Part shown: piece by piece, positions 10,801 through 21,996 of the stretch | Layout of the letters: each line of letters opens with the position of its first letter | How positions within the stretch are numbered: position 1 is the first letter of the stretch | Origin: Tubiluchus corallicola | Lineage: Eukaryota; Priapulida; Priapulimorpha; Priapulimorphida; Tubiluchidae | Length of the DNA stretch: 62,000 nucleotides | Direction of reading: 5' to 3' | Assembly: GCA_030141605.1 (NCBI GenBank) | Contig: JAQGDQ010002375.1 | Coordinates: 1-62,000 of the forward strand | Made by a program: the position numbers and the translations under genes | The notes under the pieces: model-generated | What the model saw: the letters and a program-made list of their open reading frames with translations, nothing else | Told to the model about the DNA's origin: nothing | Databases searched by the model: none

Positions 10801-11523
10801 TAAAATGCTGTCCTGCTTGCTTTCATCAAAACTAATAGAGTCACGTAGTGTGAACGTCATAGAAACTCAGCTGTTGCCCAGGACCTATTAGAGCTGGTAG
10901 CAGCACTCCCTCATTTGCCCAAGTCTCTAGTTAAAAAGTCAGGAGAAAAGAGCAAAATTTTAAAAATGGCAGAAAAACAACAATCACAACATGTTGTAAA
11001 TAAGTTGAGTGAAATTTCTGCAAGCTGTTCAACATTTTCTTCAGGAAAGCCTTTTGCTTCCATGAAGTTGGTCTAGTGTGCTATAAGCTGATTATATTTG
11101 TCTATTAGGTTTTGTATGTTTTGAATTACCATACTTTCTAATTCCAATGAAAGAGACTGAGTACAACTTGTAAGTTCATAAGCATCTTGCAGTGATTCAC
11201 TTAATTCTTTCCAAGTTACTTCTATCTCTTTCCTCAACAAGATACCACTAACAGTTATCCATCATGGGAAAATGTATCATGAATGCTATCTACTAAAATA
11301 TGGTCAACTGATCTCGATCAAATTAGCAAATGAAATTCCACTAACTAATTGTCTTCAGAGTAAGAACACTGACGCAGCTGTGCCTTGAGCTATTTAAACA
11401 AATTCTGGAAAATTAGCACAAATTGTGAGCAAATTATATAAATTTTACGTGGGTAAAATATATTTTACTCCCACACAAAAGTATTGACACGGAGAAAGCT
11501 GATCGTAAGCTGAAAAATTTGGC
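10801..11523. other. Gene-free stretch left of the hAT fragment
   Basis: No frame or repeat structure stands out. Given its position it may be decayed downstream sequence of the hAT-like transposase on the minus strand, but no protein similarity is visible. Confidence 0.3.
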
Positions 11524-11533
11524 TCATAAATTT

Positions 11534-12176
11534 TTACACGCGAAAACTTTCCATCCGTTTTTGAACGTCACCTGTTTTACTACTGCTTTTGAAGAGGGTC
11601 CACATTGACATGCTGTTCTTGTGTGATTCCGTCTCTTCGTGCTTTTGCATATCATGCATTGCGTCTTTCCATTTTTTAAATCTGACTTCAGTCCAAGTAA
11701 TCTGTCTTTGTTTACCAAAATGCCTGCATGCAAAACAAAATGCTGCGTCTGTCTGCTTCAAGTACTCCAGCCATGAGTGTTTCCCGAACCAACTATACTG
11801 AAAAGAACGAGCATTCTTTCCTTGGCCAGTTTTCGGATACTTCGTCATATGTGGTTGTCGTGGTTTCTCAGACACAGGCCCTAAGTCATTTGCTCTTGTG
11901 TTCATTTCTGAGTAGATTACTCCGGTTGTTTCTCGTCTTCTGTAACTTTTGAAACTGATTGATCCTTTCCACTGGCAGAGGCAGGATTATCTTTTTGGAC
12001 TTCTGCAGTGCATCTTTATATGCTGATTCCTTTTTACTTCCTTGGACAAAAAAGTCTAAAGCAAAAGTTTTCTGCCGTTTTCTAGGTGGTACAACTTTGT
12101 CGTCTTCCCTATTCCCAGACATGTTGCGCAGGTTTCTGAAACAATTTTGATTAATTTTTGTTCTATCACAAACCAT
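11534..12176 (-). pseudogene. hAT-type transposase N-terminus with TTF zinc finger
   Basis: Two overlapping minus-strand frames cover the start of a transposase. The upstream one (12176 to 11886) is basic and polar with RKRQKTFALDFF. The downstream one (11905 to 11534) reads ANDLGPVSEKPRQPHMTKYP, then WFGKHSWLEYLKQTDAAFCF, ACRHFG and KKWKDAMHDMQKHEETESH. This is the TTF-type finger found at the N-terminus of many hAT transposases and in ZMYM1-like proteins, with the CFAC pair and the terminal H-x4-H-like group. The frame change near 11890-11905 and the stop at 11534 mean that the catalytic and dimerisation domains are missing. It is a broken, 3'-truncated copy. Confidence 0.7.
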
Positions 12177-12798
12177 TCAATATCACATGATATTCGACAC
12201 TCTGTAAAGTCCACATTCTATAAAGGCACGTTGATATACATTTTGCCAAGTAGCCCAAATTATACAAATACAGTTCAACAATGAAATTATATGAAACAAT
12301 AAAATGAAATTATTACTATAGTGTACTTACCAAATTTGTTTTTGGCGTGCTGTACCGTACAAAAGGTTTAGGCCTATTCCAAGTTCAGTGCCGTAACGCT
12401 GCTACACCATGGTACCTATACGCACAGGGGCACTCTCAAATTTCAGCATAGTACCGCTGCTACTCCTATAGCTGTGCACACAGACCTGTTGGCCTGTGTG
12501 TAGAAACTGTGACTGTGTGTGGTCCCTGTAGGCCTACACTGTGATAGGCACCTCTATGCACACTGAGTTTTGACTGCACACACATTGAAGCTACCAAACA
12601 TTTTTTACCTAATTCTAATTCATATTGAAAATGATTACATGCGAACTGCAATTTTCACTGCAAAAAAGTTATTTGTCCGATTTGGCAGGGGGGCGCAAAT
12701 TTTGACCGGGGGCGCGCCCCCTCGCCCCCCCCCCCCCAGTTCAGCCCCTGCCGCCGAAGTTGTCAATACTGCCTTCATTCTAAGAGGCATACTGGAAA
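12177..12798. other. Gene-free stretch with a poly-C/GC-rich patch
   Basis: Contains CA/TG-rich sequence at 12465-12595. A GC-rich patch at 12680-12760 includes a run of about a dozen C. No coding or RNA gene was seen. Confidence 0.35.
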
Positions 12799-13530
12799 TT
12801 AGGCATACCTAGGACCATTCATAGTGGTATTGGGTGGGAGGAAGTAGAGTCCAGCTGTCCCAGAACACGACATGGCACTCCAGATCATCTGACTTGGAGG
12901 GTGTTTCATGGTGGCTACAGTGTATCTCTCATCGAATCGCTTGCCTACTGGCCTCCTAACGTGCCTCTTTCGAGCTACAACCTGCTGTATGGTTGATTCA
13001 TCCGAGAACAAGACTTTGTTCCAATCCTGGATGGTCTAATCTCAATGTCGTTTTGCAAAGTTCAGTCTCTTCCGATTCATTACTGGCATTAGGCGTGGCT
13101 TACGGGCCGGCTTTCTGGCTTTAAGGCTAAACTCCTTGCTCAAACGCCTAGAAACTGTACTGGCACTCAATTCCAAGCCTGTCAAGCGCATCTGAGCCCG
13201 CATCTTCTTGCAGGAGCTCATAGGCGAGCATACCACCATGCGTCTCATGATGTGGTCGTCTCCTTGGGTAGTCTTCCGCGGACGGCCAGACAGTTTCCTA
13301 TCGCTGTAAGTGCCATCAGTCTCGAATTTGACAATAGCTTGGTGCACGGCTGTCTTGGAAAACTGTAATCTAGCACCTATCTCCCTTTCAGTATATCCTT
13401 CTTGATGTAAAGTCACGATTTTAACCCTCTGAGTCTCACTCAATGACGATTTTTTTTGCCCATTTTTTGGATCACAAGAAACATGCAAAAACGGCCGATC
13501 TGTATGGATAGCGGCAGGCAAATGAGTCAC
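12799..13530 (-). pseudogene. Tc1/mariner transposase fragment
   Basis: From an ATG at 13530 the minus strand encodes the bipartite helix-turn-helix DNA-binding region of a Tc1 transposase. The first helix region reads LSETQRVKIVTLHQEGYTER; GRPRKTT and LSASTVSRRLSKEFSLKARK mark the linker and second helix. After two in-frame stop codons near 13035-13042 the same frame resumes with IQDWNKVLFSDES, which carries the first catalytic Asp. It ends near 12799 before the second and third acidic residues. The element is therefore inactive and 3'-truncated. A pogo-like element lies four bases upstream of the start codon. Confidence 0.75.
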
Positions 13531-13535
13531 TCATA

Positions 13536-13560
13536 CCGTAAAACGGGGTGAGTTCGCCAC
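13536..13560. repeat. Left terminal inverted repeat of the pogo-like element
   Basis: Pairs with 15608-15632. The inner 16 bases, GGGGTGAGTTCGCCAC, recur at 13663-13678 (one change) and 13746-13761 (no change) in the same orientation. Confidence 0.9.
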
Positions 13561-14204
13561 TTTTTATGGGTATTTTTTATGTTTCCTGCCATAGCAAGAG
13601 AATTACCCAACCGATTTTCTTAGTTCAAGCTTTATATTGTCTTTCGAATGAAACACTATCGTGGGGTGAATTCGCCACTAACAATTTAACACTGTTTAAT
13701 GCCATTCTAGGCAGTTGAAGTTAACTGGTTGTGATTGTTTGGTTGGGGGTGAGTTCGCCACCCTATGAAAAAATTATGAAAAATATCTAGTTTTAGCCGA
13801 ATTACGTGCAAAGTAGTATTTAAAATTTTAAAATAACAATGTACCTGTAAATATTTGTAGGATTTAAAGTACAGTGTAATAAAAAAAAGTTAGAAACTGT
13901 ATAACAGAAATTTGCTTCATGAACTATATTTCTTGTATGACAATAAAATAACAAGGTGCATGTACATGTAGATCAACACCGATAAAGTCTTAAATGTCTA
14001 CGCTGTTCAGGCACTGCACCCAGTTGGGCCCCGTATATCCCCGGTAATTCATTCCACATTGAAAGCAGATGTCCGTGTTCTCATCGGGAATATCCACTTC
14101 TGGATTTCCTGCAGCGTTAGTCGAAGTCGAAGGACCAGCTCCATCATGTCCATGGAAAGCGGCAGCTGCTAAATCAACTCCTGGTTTATGGCTAACCTTC
14201 TTCC

Positions 14205-15442
14205 CTATCTTGGGCTTCGTCGTTGTGCTTTCAAAAGAGCAATCAAAGGGTCATCCAAGTCCCTGCCAATGTTTGAGTTACCGGCATCTGGCAACCTCTT
14301 GGTCACTTCATCAGGCCTGAAGGGCACGTAGCCACACGCCCGGAAGCCAGATGGTAAGCTTTCGCGAAAGGCTTGGGAGGACTGATCCCAGAGGCTATTG
14401 AGAAGTTGCGGGAAAGTCTCTTTTGGTATGACCCCATTCCTTTTTGTCTCCATCCGCCACTTGTCCAGGATTCGCCTCCATCTGACTTTCAGGCCCTTGA
14501 AGACTGCCACGTCAAGCGGTTGATGAAGATGCGTGGCATTGGGGATCAAGCTTATGAAATGGATGTCATGTTCTCGGCACAGCCTGATTACCTCTGGAGA
14601 AAAGTGTGAAGCCAAGTTATCGCCAAGGAGAACTTTTTTCCCAAGAAGTTGGTTGGCATGAGGAAGAAATAAGGAGGTGAACCACCGCTCAAAGGTCTCC
14701 ATGTTGTACCACCCACTTGTTGTGCAATCATAGACAGTGCCTCGTGGACCTCCTTTTGTCCAGTTTTCGTAAATGTTCTTGGCTTTGTATACTACCATAG
14801 GTGGTAGCATCGTCCCGTCGGCGGCCCCGCAAGCCATCAGGGAAACGGCGACCTTGGAGTGGTCCTTGATGTTCTCGATGCGTCTTGTTCTCAGACGAGT
14901 AAGGATTACTTTGGCACTGGGGTTGTCGTCGTTGGTCTCGTCGAAGTTGAAAATGTTCGATGGTGGGACGTTTTGAATAAGGCTTGAACGTCTTGTGCAC
15001 TGATCTTCGCACGGGCGCCCTTGATGTTGCCAGCCACTCTGAAAACCAGATTGTTCCTTCGGGCGAATGATTTGACAAAATCTATTCCAGGGGTGTTTGC
15101 CTTGAATCGTCGTTCCTGGATTCCCTTCGCGTCAAGAACACTCTTAATCAGTAGTCAGAGATCGATGGCAGTCATTGGGAACCCTCACTCAGCGGCCACT
15201 TGGAGTGTGTTGGCAATTTCGTGCTCCTCGGCGGCGGAGAACACTGGCTGACCTCCGGTCTTCCACGGATGACTTCCTGAGAGTTTGTCAGAAAGGGTCT
15301 TTCTTGGAACTCCGAATTGCCTTGCCGTTGCGCTGATTGTCCTGTTGGTATTCTTGACGGCATGTAGGGCAGCTTCTGGGGTAAAATTTTGGTATCTATG
15401 ACCCGGTACAGGGGTGTAGGTGCGTGGCATGTTAATTAGCAA
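14205..15442 (-). pseudogene. pogo/jerky-type DDE transposase, disrupted
   Basis: The minus strand starts with a CENP-B/psq-type helix-turn-helix (TPEAALHAVKNTNRTISATA, ARQFGVPRKTLSDKLSG) near 15430-15270. Two in-frame TGA codons follow near 15140-15170, then a linker (ANTPGIDFVKSFARRNNLVF). A frame shift near 14950-14970 leads into the DDE catalytic domain. That domain carries NIFNFDETN (first Asp), KVLLGDNLASHFS (second Asp) and THLHQPLDVAVFK (third Asp), so all three catalytic residues are present. The usual start is probably the MPRTYTP methionine at 15430. The stops and the shift make the gene non-functional unless an intron removes them. Confidence 0.75.
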
Positions 15443-15607
15443 GAAATAGTAGACAAATAATATGTAGCGCAGAATGGAATACTTCTAGTGCAAATTGAAA
15501 GAAGATAACTGTTTATAATGACGGTGATCATGATATCTGTTCATTAAACACTGAACAATAGTTACAGCAAACCTACAATGGCCATTACGTCATCCATTAA
15601 GTAAGGC

Positions 15608-15632
15608 GTGGGGAACTCACCCCGTTTTACGG
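15608..15632. repeat. Right terminal inverted repeat of the pogo-like element
   Basis: Reverse complement of the left terminus with one mismatch; followed by the TA target duplication. Confidence 0.9.
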
Positions 15633-15760
15633 TACTCACTAGACATACTGTTTCAAACCACAGTATGATGCAATCAACAAAGAATCTGATGCAATCGGGG
15701 TACAGTATGATGAAAATCCCGAAAACTCGAGCTTCGTCTTAAACTTTTGCAAATGACTGG

Positions 15761-15940
15761 TCTAAACACTGGGTGTAAATATTCAATTTACACAACGAAA
15801 CTGTAATACTGAAAGGCCTATACTATATAACTGATAGTAACAGGTATAAAGACTGAGTGTAAATATTCAATTTACACAACGAAACTGTAATACTGAAAGG
15901 CCTACACTATGTAACTGATAGTAATAGGTCTACTGATAAT
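15761..15940. repeat. Two-round tandem repeat, 84 bp unit
   Basis: GTGTAAATATTCAATTTACA begins at 15773 and again at 15857. The following AACGAAACTGTAATACTGAAAG segment is almost identical. The word contains its own inverted repeat (TGTAAAT...ATTTACA). Confidence 0.85.
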
Positions 15941-17304
15941 ACTGACGTGACCGAATACAATATGAAGTTCAACTGACAAATATAAGGCAAAAATTTTAAG
16001 CAAATACAAATTTAACTTGAAATGTAACTGTAATATGATTTGCTTACACAATCGAAGACGTCTTTTCGCTCTACTGAAGCTGCAGTATCACAGACTTGAC
16101 CTCTTCTTCACGAAAGAAAGGAACTGTAAAATGCTACTTGTGTTGACCAACTGTACCGATGGAAACGTGAACTGAATTTTCAGAACGTCCTGATGACATC
16201 TGTAAGCAGCTAAATGTGGGAATGAAGCATAAATCTCGTCCTATACCTGGTTGTATCATCTGAGACTCTCGTACTTCTTAAGCTGCTGACTGACGAAAAA
16301 TAACAATCTTTACACGACTGTCCATGATTGCTCCCAGTTTTCGTGCACCACATTTCGGAAACCATCCGATTTCAGCAATCCATAAATGTGAAATAGCGAA
16401 CACTGACATATTTTCCTTCTCAATAGATGATTTAAAAAGACAACTGTTTATTATAACATATAAACGCAAAATTGACAAAAATACAGCAAAGACAGAAAAC
16501 ACAAACACACTCCATCACCTCGTCTGGTAAAACTAGAACAAAAAATTTTCCACTCGCCAGATGCTCATGGCTAATCCAAACCTTTCTTGGTGTCACATGC
16601 CTCGCGTTCGCGACACCTGTCTTTCCAGCAAATGACGAAATGCATGCAACAACGGAAAACTAGTGGCATAAACATGAAATTGTGTTTGTGTGGTAATAAT
16701 TCTTTCATGTAATTTATTATTTAAAAAACAGTACGTTTTCTTTCAATATTTTAAGAACTATGTTGCTTTGACCTACAGTTTAAGATTGGGTGCGATTTTG
16801 CTTTAAAAACGACATAGAGATAGACATGCATGGACATAGAACATTTATTTTCTCCAATATATTTCCGAGTAGCACTTCTACCATTGGTAATTGATGATTA
16901 AATTTAACAAAAACTTTACCTTTACGAGGGGGAAATGGGCGTGTCCCCCCTCTGATATCCAGGTAAGCGCTTGTTTCAAACAAAACAGACAACGTGCAAA
17001 TAATAAAGGCAGGCAGGCGAAAACAAGTGCTTCAGACACGTGGATTAATCGGAACTCTAAATGCTTTTATAAAAACTTATAAAGATACAAAATGACACCA
17101 AACTGTAAAAAAATTAACACAAAAGCGGTTTTCTTTCCGTCTGCTAAAAAGTAGTTTCCAAGTCCTCCGCCTACTTGTCAAATAATTCCACATTAACAAA
17201 AAAAGAAGAAAATTGTTGTTCCCTACGTTTCTCGCGAATACTTAACTGATTCTCGACAACACATTTTCATTTAAAACAGTAAAGGTAAAGGCTGAATTAC
17301 GGTT
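15941..17304. other. Gene-free stretch before the receptor relic
   Basis: AT-rich sequence without a supportable gene. Short frames at 16278-16530 and 16780-17082 have no recognisable motif. Confidence 0.35.
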
Positions 17305-17476
17305 ATGTGGCGAAGTCCTATTCAAACGTTTGTGTTGTTGTTACTGTTGCTGCTTCAGAGTAATTTCTGCTTTCCACAAAGTTTAAACATCACAAATGCT
17401 TTGAACAAAGATGACAAACAATTGAAAGATTTATACATTATGGCGTTGTTTCCCATGGAAGGTCTCTTCAAAGCTG
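17305..17476 (+). pseudogene. First exon of a GABA-B-like receptor, relic
   Basis: The ATG at 17305 opens a signal peptide (WRSPIQTFVLLLLLLLQSN), then a short polar stretch and DLYIMALFPMEGLFKAG, ending at a good donor (G|GTAAGG). In class C GPCRs of the GABA-B family the mature extracellular domain begins with this LYI..LFPM pattern. The exon ends in phase 1, which does not fit the next recognisable exon at 17754. An exon that should encode the AV.MALEDVN region is therefore missing. No later exons (rest of the ligand domain, seven membrane segments) were found before the MRPS9 gene, so I treat it as a gene remnant. A gene whose further exons were lost in assembly is the alternative. Confidence 0.5.
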
Positions 17477-17753
17477 GTAAGGCCTTAATTATAACCGTTA
17501 ATTATTGTAGTCTAAACTTTGGCAATTTTTTTCTGAGCCACCCGGTAGTATTTACCTCTTCTATGTTGTATAAATGTCTAGAACTAAAAAATAAAATAGT
17601 CTAGCTGCTGTAACCCAAATATGAAAAAGTATGTTTGCATTTCAAATCATGGTATGATGTGAATAAGGAATTTTTGTGACGAACTATCCCTATAGTACCT
17701 ACTGGCAGCCACTTTGCGCTGTTGTATATTCCTTTGATCTTTTTTGTTTTTAG

Positions 17754-17951
17754 TGTACACCTGGGAGAGCTGTTCATGTTATGTATGAGATGCTGCATCA
17801 GGAACCTGTTAAACTCGCAGTTCTAAGAGATCCTTATAGTCCAGTCAAGCGAGGCAACTGGGCAAACAGTTCACTTTTGGAATATTATTATAGTAAAGTA
17901 CTGTTTAAGTACATACATGTACTTTTATTGGAACATTGGGTGGTTTCTTGA
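17754..17951 (+). pseudogene. Third-exon-like remnant of a GABA-B-like receptor
   Basis: After a pyrimidine-rich acceptor (TTTTTTGTTTTTAG) the open frame reads CTPGRAVHVMYEMLHQEPVK, then LAVL. GABA-B receptors have the same arrangement (C.PG.A...MYE.L....K...L) about 60 residues into the ligand-binding domain. Similarity fades after roughly 25 residues, before the GCS motif, and the frame stops at 17949-17951. The reading phase does not match a direct splice from 17476. Together with the exon at 17305 this suggests one decayed receptor gene. Confidence 0.42.
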
Positions 17952-20156
17952 TGGAGAGAATTTTGCTTGCTCACACCGGAAATCATAAAAGGCGCGCGTT
18001 CTTCAATGTTACTTCGATGTACAGATGGTAACATTCCATCTTTTTTATTGTTTGTTCTTCTTGTATATCAGGCATCGAAAAAACGTGCATTCGAATGAAG
18101 AAAGAACAAAGAGAGAGAAGAGGGGACGAAAGAAGTGTGACAGTAATCGTAAATTAAACTTTTCTAGCAATAATTAAAATGGTTGAGCTATTCTGAACTG
18201 AATAAACAAATGAATGAATGAATGAATGAATAGAACAGTCATTCTTTGCCAGGCTCCCCGACACTAATCCACGATAATCTTATTTTAAGCCCAGCGAATG
18301 CGGCTGCTTGTTTTTATCATGCTACACGATTTCTCTTCAGCTTGCTTCTGAAATGAGGTGACTATATAGCTAATAAACATGTCTTCACCTTGCAAAATTC
18401 CATCTACAAACGTCTCAAATAGAAACAGTCTGTTACACTCAAATGTCGCCTTTAATGCCCAGATTTTTAGCAAAACAAAATGATTGTATTTGCAATGACA
18501 GCCATTTATTAATACACCTCATTATACTGCCAAACTCACTTGATGCTAACTTATTCTGTTAATGCTACAGAATAAGCAGTATGAAGCGGCTTGACTGTAT
18601 ACACAAAGTCCTTTATAACGAGCTCTGTTATAACAGAGATTTCCAGTAACTGTTACTCATTGCAATTTTACGGTAGGTACTTCAAAGGATAGGGCAGGTT
18701 CTACCATCATATCAAGGAATCTTCCCCATTTGTCAAGCACAATGGCCAACTGGTCTCGTCAGTGCATTATCCAATTCAATTCATTTTTTTCAATTCAAAA
18801 GTTTATTTATCCCCAATATAATATTTATAACACAATTACAACAAATTATGTAAAGTGACAAAAAGACCACAAAAGACCACGAGGCCATCGAGTCAGTCAC
18901 CCCTATATAACTTAGGAATAGTATAAAGGACTGCAGAGTACATGGTTAGGTGGATAATATGTAGTTAGATCTTAAGAGTAGCAAATGAACAAAATACAAT
19001 GCAGTTAAATTATGAATGTAATAATGGAAAAAAGGAAGAAAATAATGCAGTTAAATATTAAAAGCAAAGTAATCGAATATCAATGAAAGTGATGATGCAA
19101 GATGAGGACTAGGAAAAGTGGTGCCAGAAAGGAGCATGAACAACAAAAATTAATGCCATTAACAAATGGACAAGCAAAATTTTATTTAGTGAGACAACAA
19201 AATGTAAGGGAGATAAAAGAATAGCAGACTTTTTTATTTGTCGCATTGGTTTTTTAGACTGACATCAATGTGATGCAACAGGACAAGGAAAGAAGGCCGT
19301 GGCAGGACTGAGAAGGGCAGAATAAATAGAAAAGACAGAATCAAGATTGGGCAGGCTGGGAAAACCAATTTAGCATGAGATAAAACGAGACAAGTCAAAT
19401 GGGATAAGGAAGAACAGAACGTGGCATGACAGACAGAGAGATCAAGACAAACAGGAAACGATCTTATTTTGCTTTGGCAATCAAGATGCGGTATTTCACA
19501 AGAGTCGCTAAACGAGTAGAAGGTAGTGTCGAATGTGGTGCTGAAATTGGATAATTATTAGAATTATTTTTAATTCATTCAAAACTTAAATGCAGAATGT
19601 TCCTGTAATGTTGCAGATGAGAATTCCATGATGTAGGCAATTAATATTTACTGATATTGTCTTCTTTCATCTCAAATAGTATGCAGTGTTGCATTCAAAC
19701 ATCCTATCTTTTAAATTTCTTTTTTTTTGCTTTTTCCTAATTTTTGAAATTAATATTCAGTAATCAAAATTTTCTAATTTTAGTTCACATGTACGGTACC
19801 AGTGTCAATAACTTGAAGACATGACCATTCACAACATCGCCAAGGAGACGCAATGGGTATTCAACACACGTTCCTATGGGACTATCAATGCGGCAGTAAT
19901 ACTGGGAATGAATACACAGATTGTACCAGCAAGTGAGGGTTGAGGTTGCGGTAAAAGGGGCAAGTAACATGTTATTACTACAACTTTGACAAAATAGGAT
20001 CAGGATTTTCTGATGTACTTTGTGTGCCTTTGATACTGAAGATTAATATCAAGTTTTATAAATAAGCCCTTTCATGGTTTCGCTATGCGCACTCGTAGTT
20101 GTTGTAGGTCAAAGGTTAACTAAACCCAGGGCATCTTACATAACAACAGTCACGTG
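17952..20156. other. Gene-free stretch, possible decayed repeats
   Basis: AT-rich sequence. The part at 18775-18850 (TTCAATTCAAAAGTTTATTT) resembles the 3' ends of interspersed repeats, but no element could be bounded. Four rounds of TGAA occur at 18211-18231. No coding signal was seen. Confidence 0.3.
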
Positions 20157-20440
20157 CCTTTATGCACGTAACTACATGTATGTGAAACAAATGTGGTTAT
20201 TTTTATTACAATACTTATGTATTTAGTTTTAAACTGACATGTTATTCTTACTCGGAAACAACGGCTACCATCAGCAATGCATGTAAAATGAAATAACTGA
20301 AGCAATAATTAATTCCAAGAACTGATACTAAATACAATAACAGACCTTAAAGTATTGTCAAGTGTAAATAAATACATTTTTTGATTCAGATAACGTTGTT
20401 AGGTTTACCTAACCTTTGACCTTTTCACGATCATCATCAA
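20157..20440 (+). repeat. Interspersed repeat, copy A
   Basis: About 280 bases that match the reverse complement of 26710-26970 along most of their length. Shared words include ACTACATGTA, GTGGTTATTTTTATTA, ACATGTTATTCTTA, TTGTCAAGTGTAAA and ATAACGTTGTTAGGTT. No terminal repeats are apparent, so the class is unknown. Confidence 0.75.
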
Positions 20441-21996
20441 TCGCTGGAACTGTAAAAAGGCTTATGAGTGGTTCCCCATACATTTACTTGTGACATCATC
20501 CAAAGGAACTGACAAAAGAAATAGGCACACATTTTGGATTACAAATTTGAGATAAATAGAAGTGTGCGATAACTGCTGTAAAATGCATTATTAATAATAA
20601 AGTATTATGCAGTAATTTCAATAAAAAGTTTGAAAATTTGTCGATATAATATGATTTATGTTTTATTATTAAAAGATAAGCGTACAATTATAAAAAAGTG
20701 TTCTTAATGTATGTTTGTTTGCTATTTATGAATATTGTGTGAATATAAAATACTTCATTAACTGTTTGTAATCAAATTTATTCAATTATAAAATTGATGA
20801 ATTTGCATCACTTCTCTCTATAAATATGCTCTCGGTAAGTATGTATGTAGAACAATTTAGTACAATCTTTAGATAATGTGAGTTTAGCGACGTCCTGTCT
20901 AGCAGTTCCTACAATACCATGTCTGCTTTCTTACACACTTTTCCATCTCAAAACTAAGTTGTAACAAGACCACGACATTATGTGAATAATCGTGTCACAA
21001 ACATGGAGAAAATAAGTGACGTTATCTTTTTTTCCTGAAAGAAATTCAAAGCTTTCTTTAAAACAGTTGTATCAAACTTTGCTGTATAAGTTGACACACG
21101 GTAGCTAAAATGCTTATTACAAACAAAAACCCTAACAGTGCTCTAACCAAAACAAAAACTTGCCATACACTCTATAAACAGTGATTAATAATAATAATGA
21201 TAAATACATAAAATGCTCTTTCAATGCTTAAAAAGGTGAGCTTTCAGTTTCCTTTTAACGGAATTATAAATTTGAGCATTATCTAATTTCAGTTGGTAGT
21301 TTTATTCCAACACTTGGCACAATGCTTGAAAATTAGCAAACGATTTTGAAGGATGGTTTTAATTCAAACAAATGTTTCATCATACATTACATAATTTTAC
21401 ATTCATCAAGGTACTTTAGTAAATACACTAATAATGTGAGTGAACGTTGGTTCAGCTTGTTCCACTTATTGCACAAATAGTCAAGTACTCGTTGGCATAA
21501 AAGTATAATATATTGTTTTCTTCTCTTTGTAGTCTATTGTCGCCATGGTTCTAAAGTCTCATTTTATATTTTAAATTTTAAACTTCTGAGTTATAGATTG
21601 CATTAATTACACAGACGAGGGCTCCCTAATGGGTGTCGAAACATTTGTATTTGAACAAAAACCATTCACCCATTCAAACACCATGCACGCTTACTAATCT
21701 GAAATATTGTATTTGTTCTTTGTTTCTTTTACAGAGATTTTTTGGTCAAATAGCAATTGGTACAGTCAAGAAAATTTAGTTTCCTACAAAATTGTCATTG
21801 GAGGAATTCTGAAGAATTCAAATGGAGAAATTCAAACCATCTCCTGCCCGACCAGTTCATAATCACAAGTGATCTTTGCTTCTGATTCGTAATATTGTTT
21901 TTGTTCTCTTTTTTTAAACAAAAATGAAACCACCTGCCAATATTTCCTATCTTATGCTAATTCAAATTTGCCACTCAAAAGGTATGAAAATAAAAA
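20441..21996. other. Gene-free stretch downstream of MRPS9
   Basis: AT-rich, with TAATAATAATGATAAATA at 21188-21205. The segment near 21610-21645 (GACGAGGGCTCCC...GTGTCGAAACATT) resembles motifs near LINE 3' ends, but this is weak. No polyadenylation signal for MRPS9 could be fixed with confidence. Confidence 0.3.

Larger units (their letters stand above)
13536..15632. mobile_element. Complete pogo/Tigger-like DNA transposon, 2.1 kb
   Basis: The element is bounded by 25-base inverted repeats at 13536-13560 and 15608-15632 (CCGTAAAACGGGGTGAGTTC, then GCCAC or CCCAC). They match at all but one position and are flanked on both sides by TA, the target duplication of Tc1/mariner/pogo elements. 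It contains one transposase gene on the minus strand. It sits immediately upstream of the Tc1 fragment. Confidence 0.88.

Noticed and set aside
14728-15078. 116-codon minus-strand frame inside the pogo-like element
   Set aside because: Out of frame with the transposase motifs; a shadow of the real coding frame.
21733-21862. Possible exon after a good acceptor (TTTCTTTTACAG), open for about 42 codons
   Set aside because: The peptide (IFWSNSNWYSQENL...) fits no family I know, it ends at a stop without a donor, and it does not continue the GABA-B-like relic in a recognisable way.
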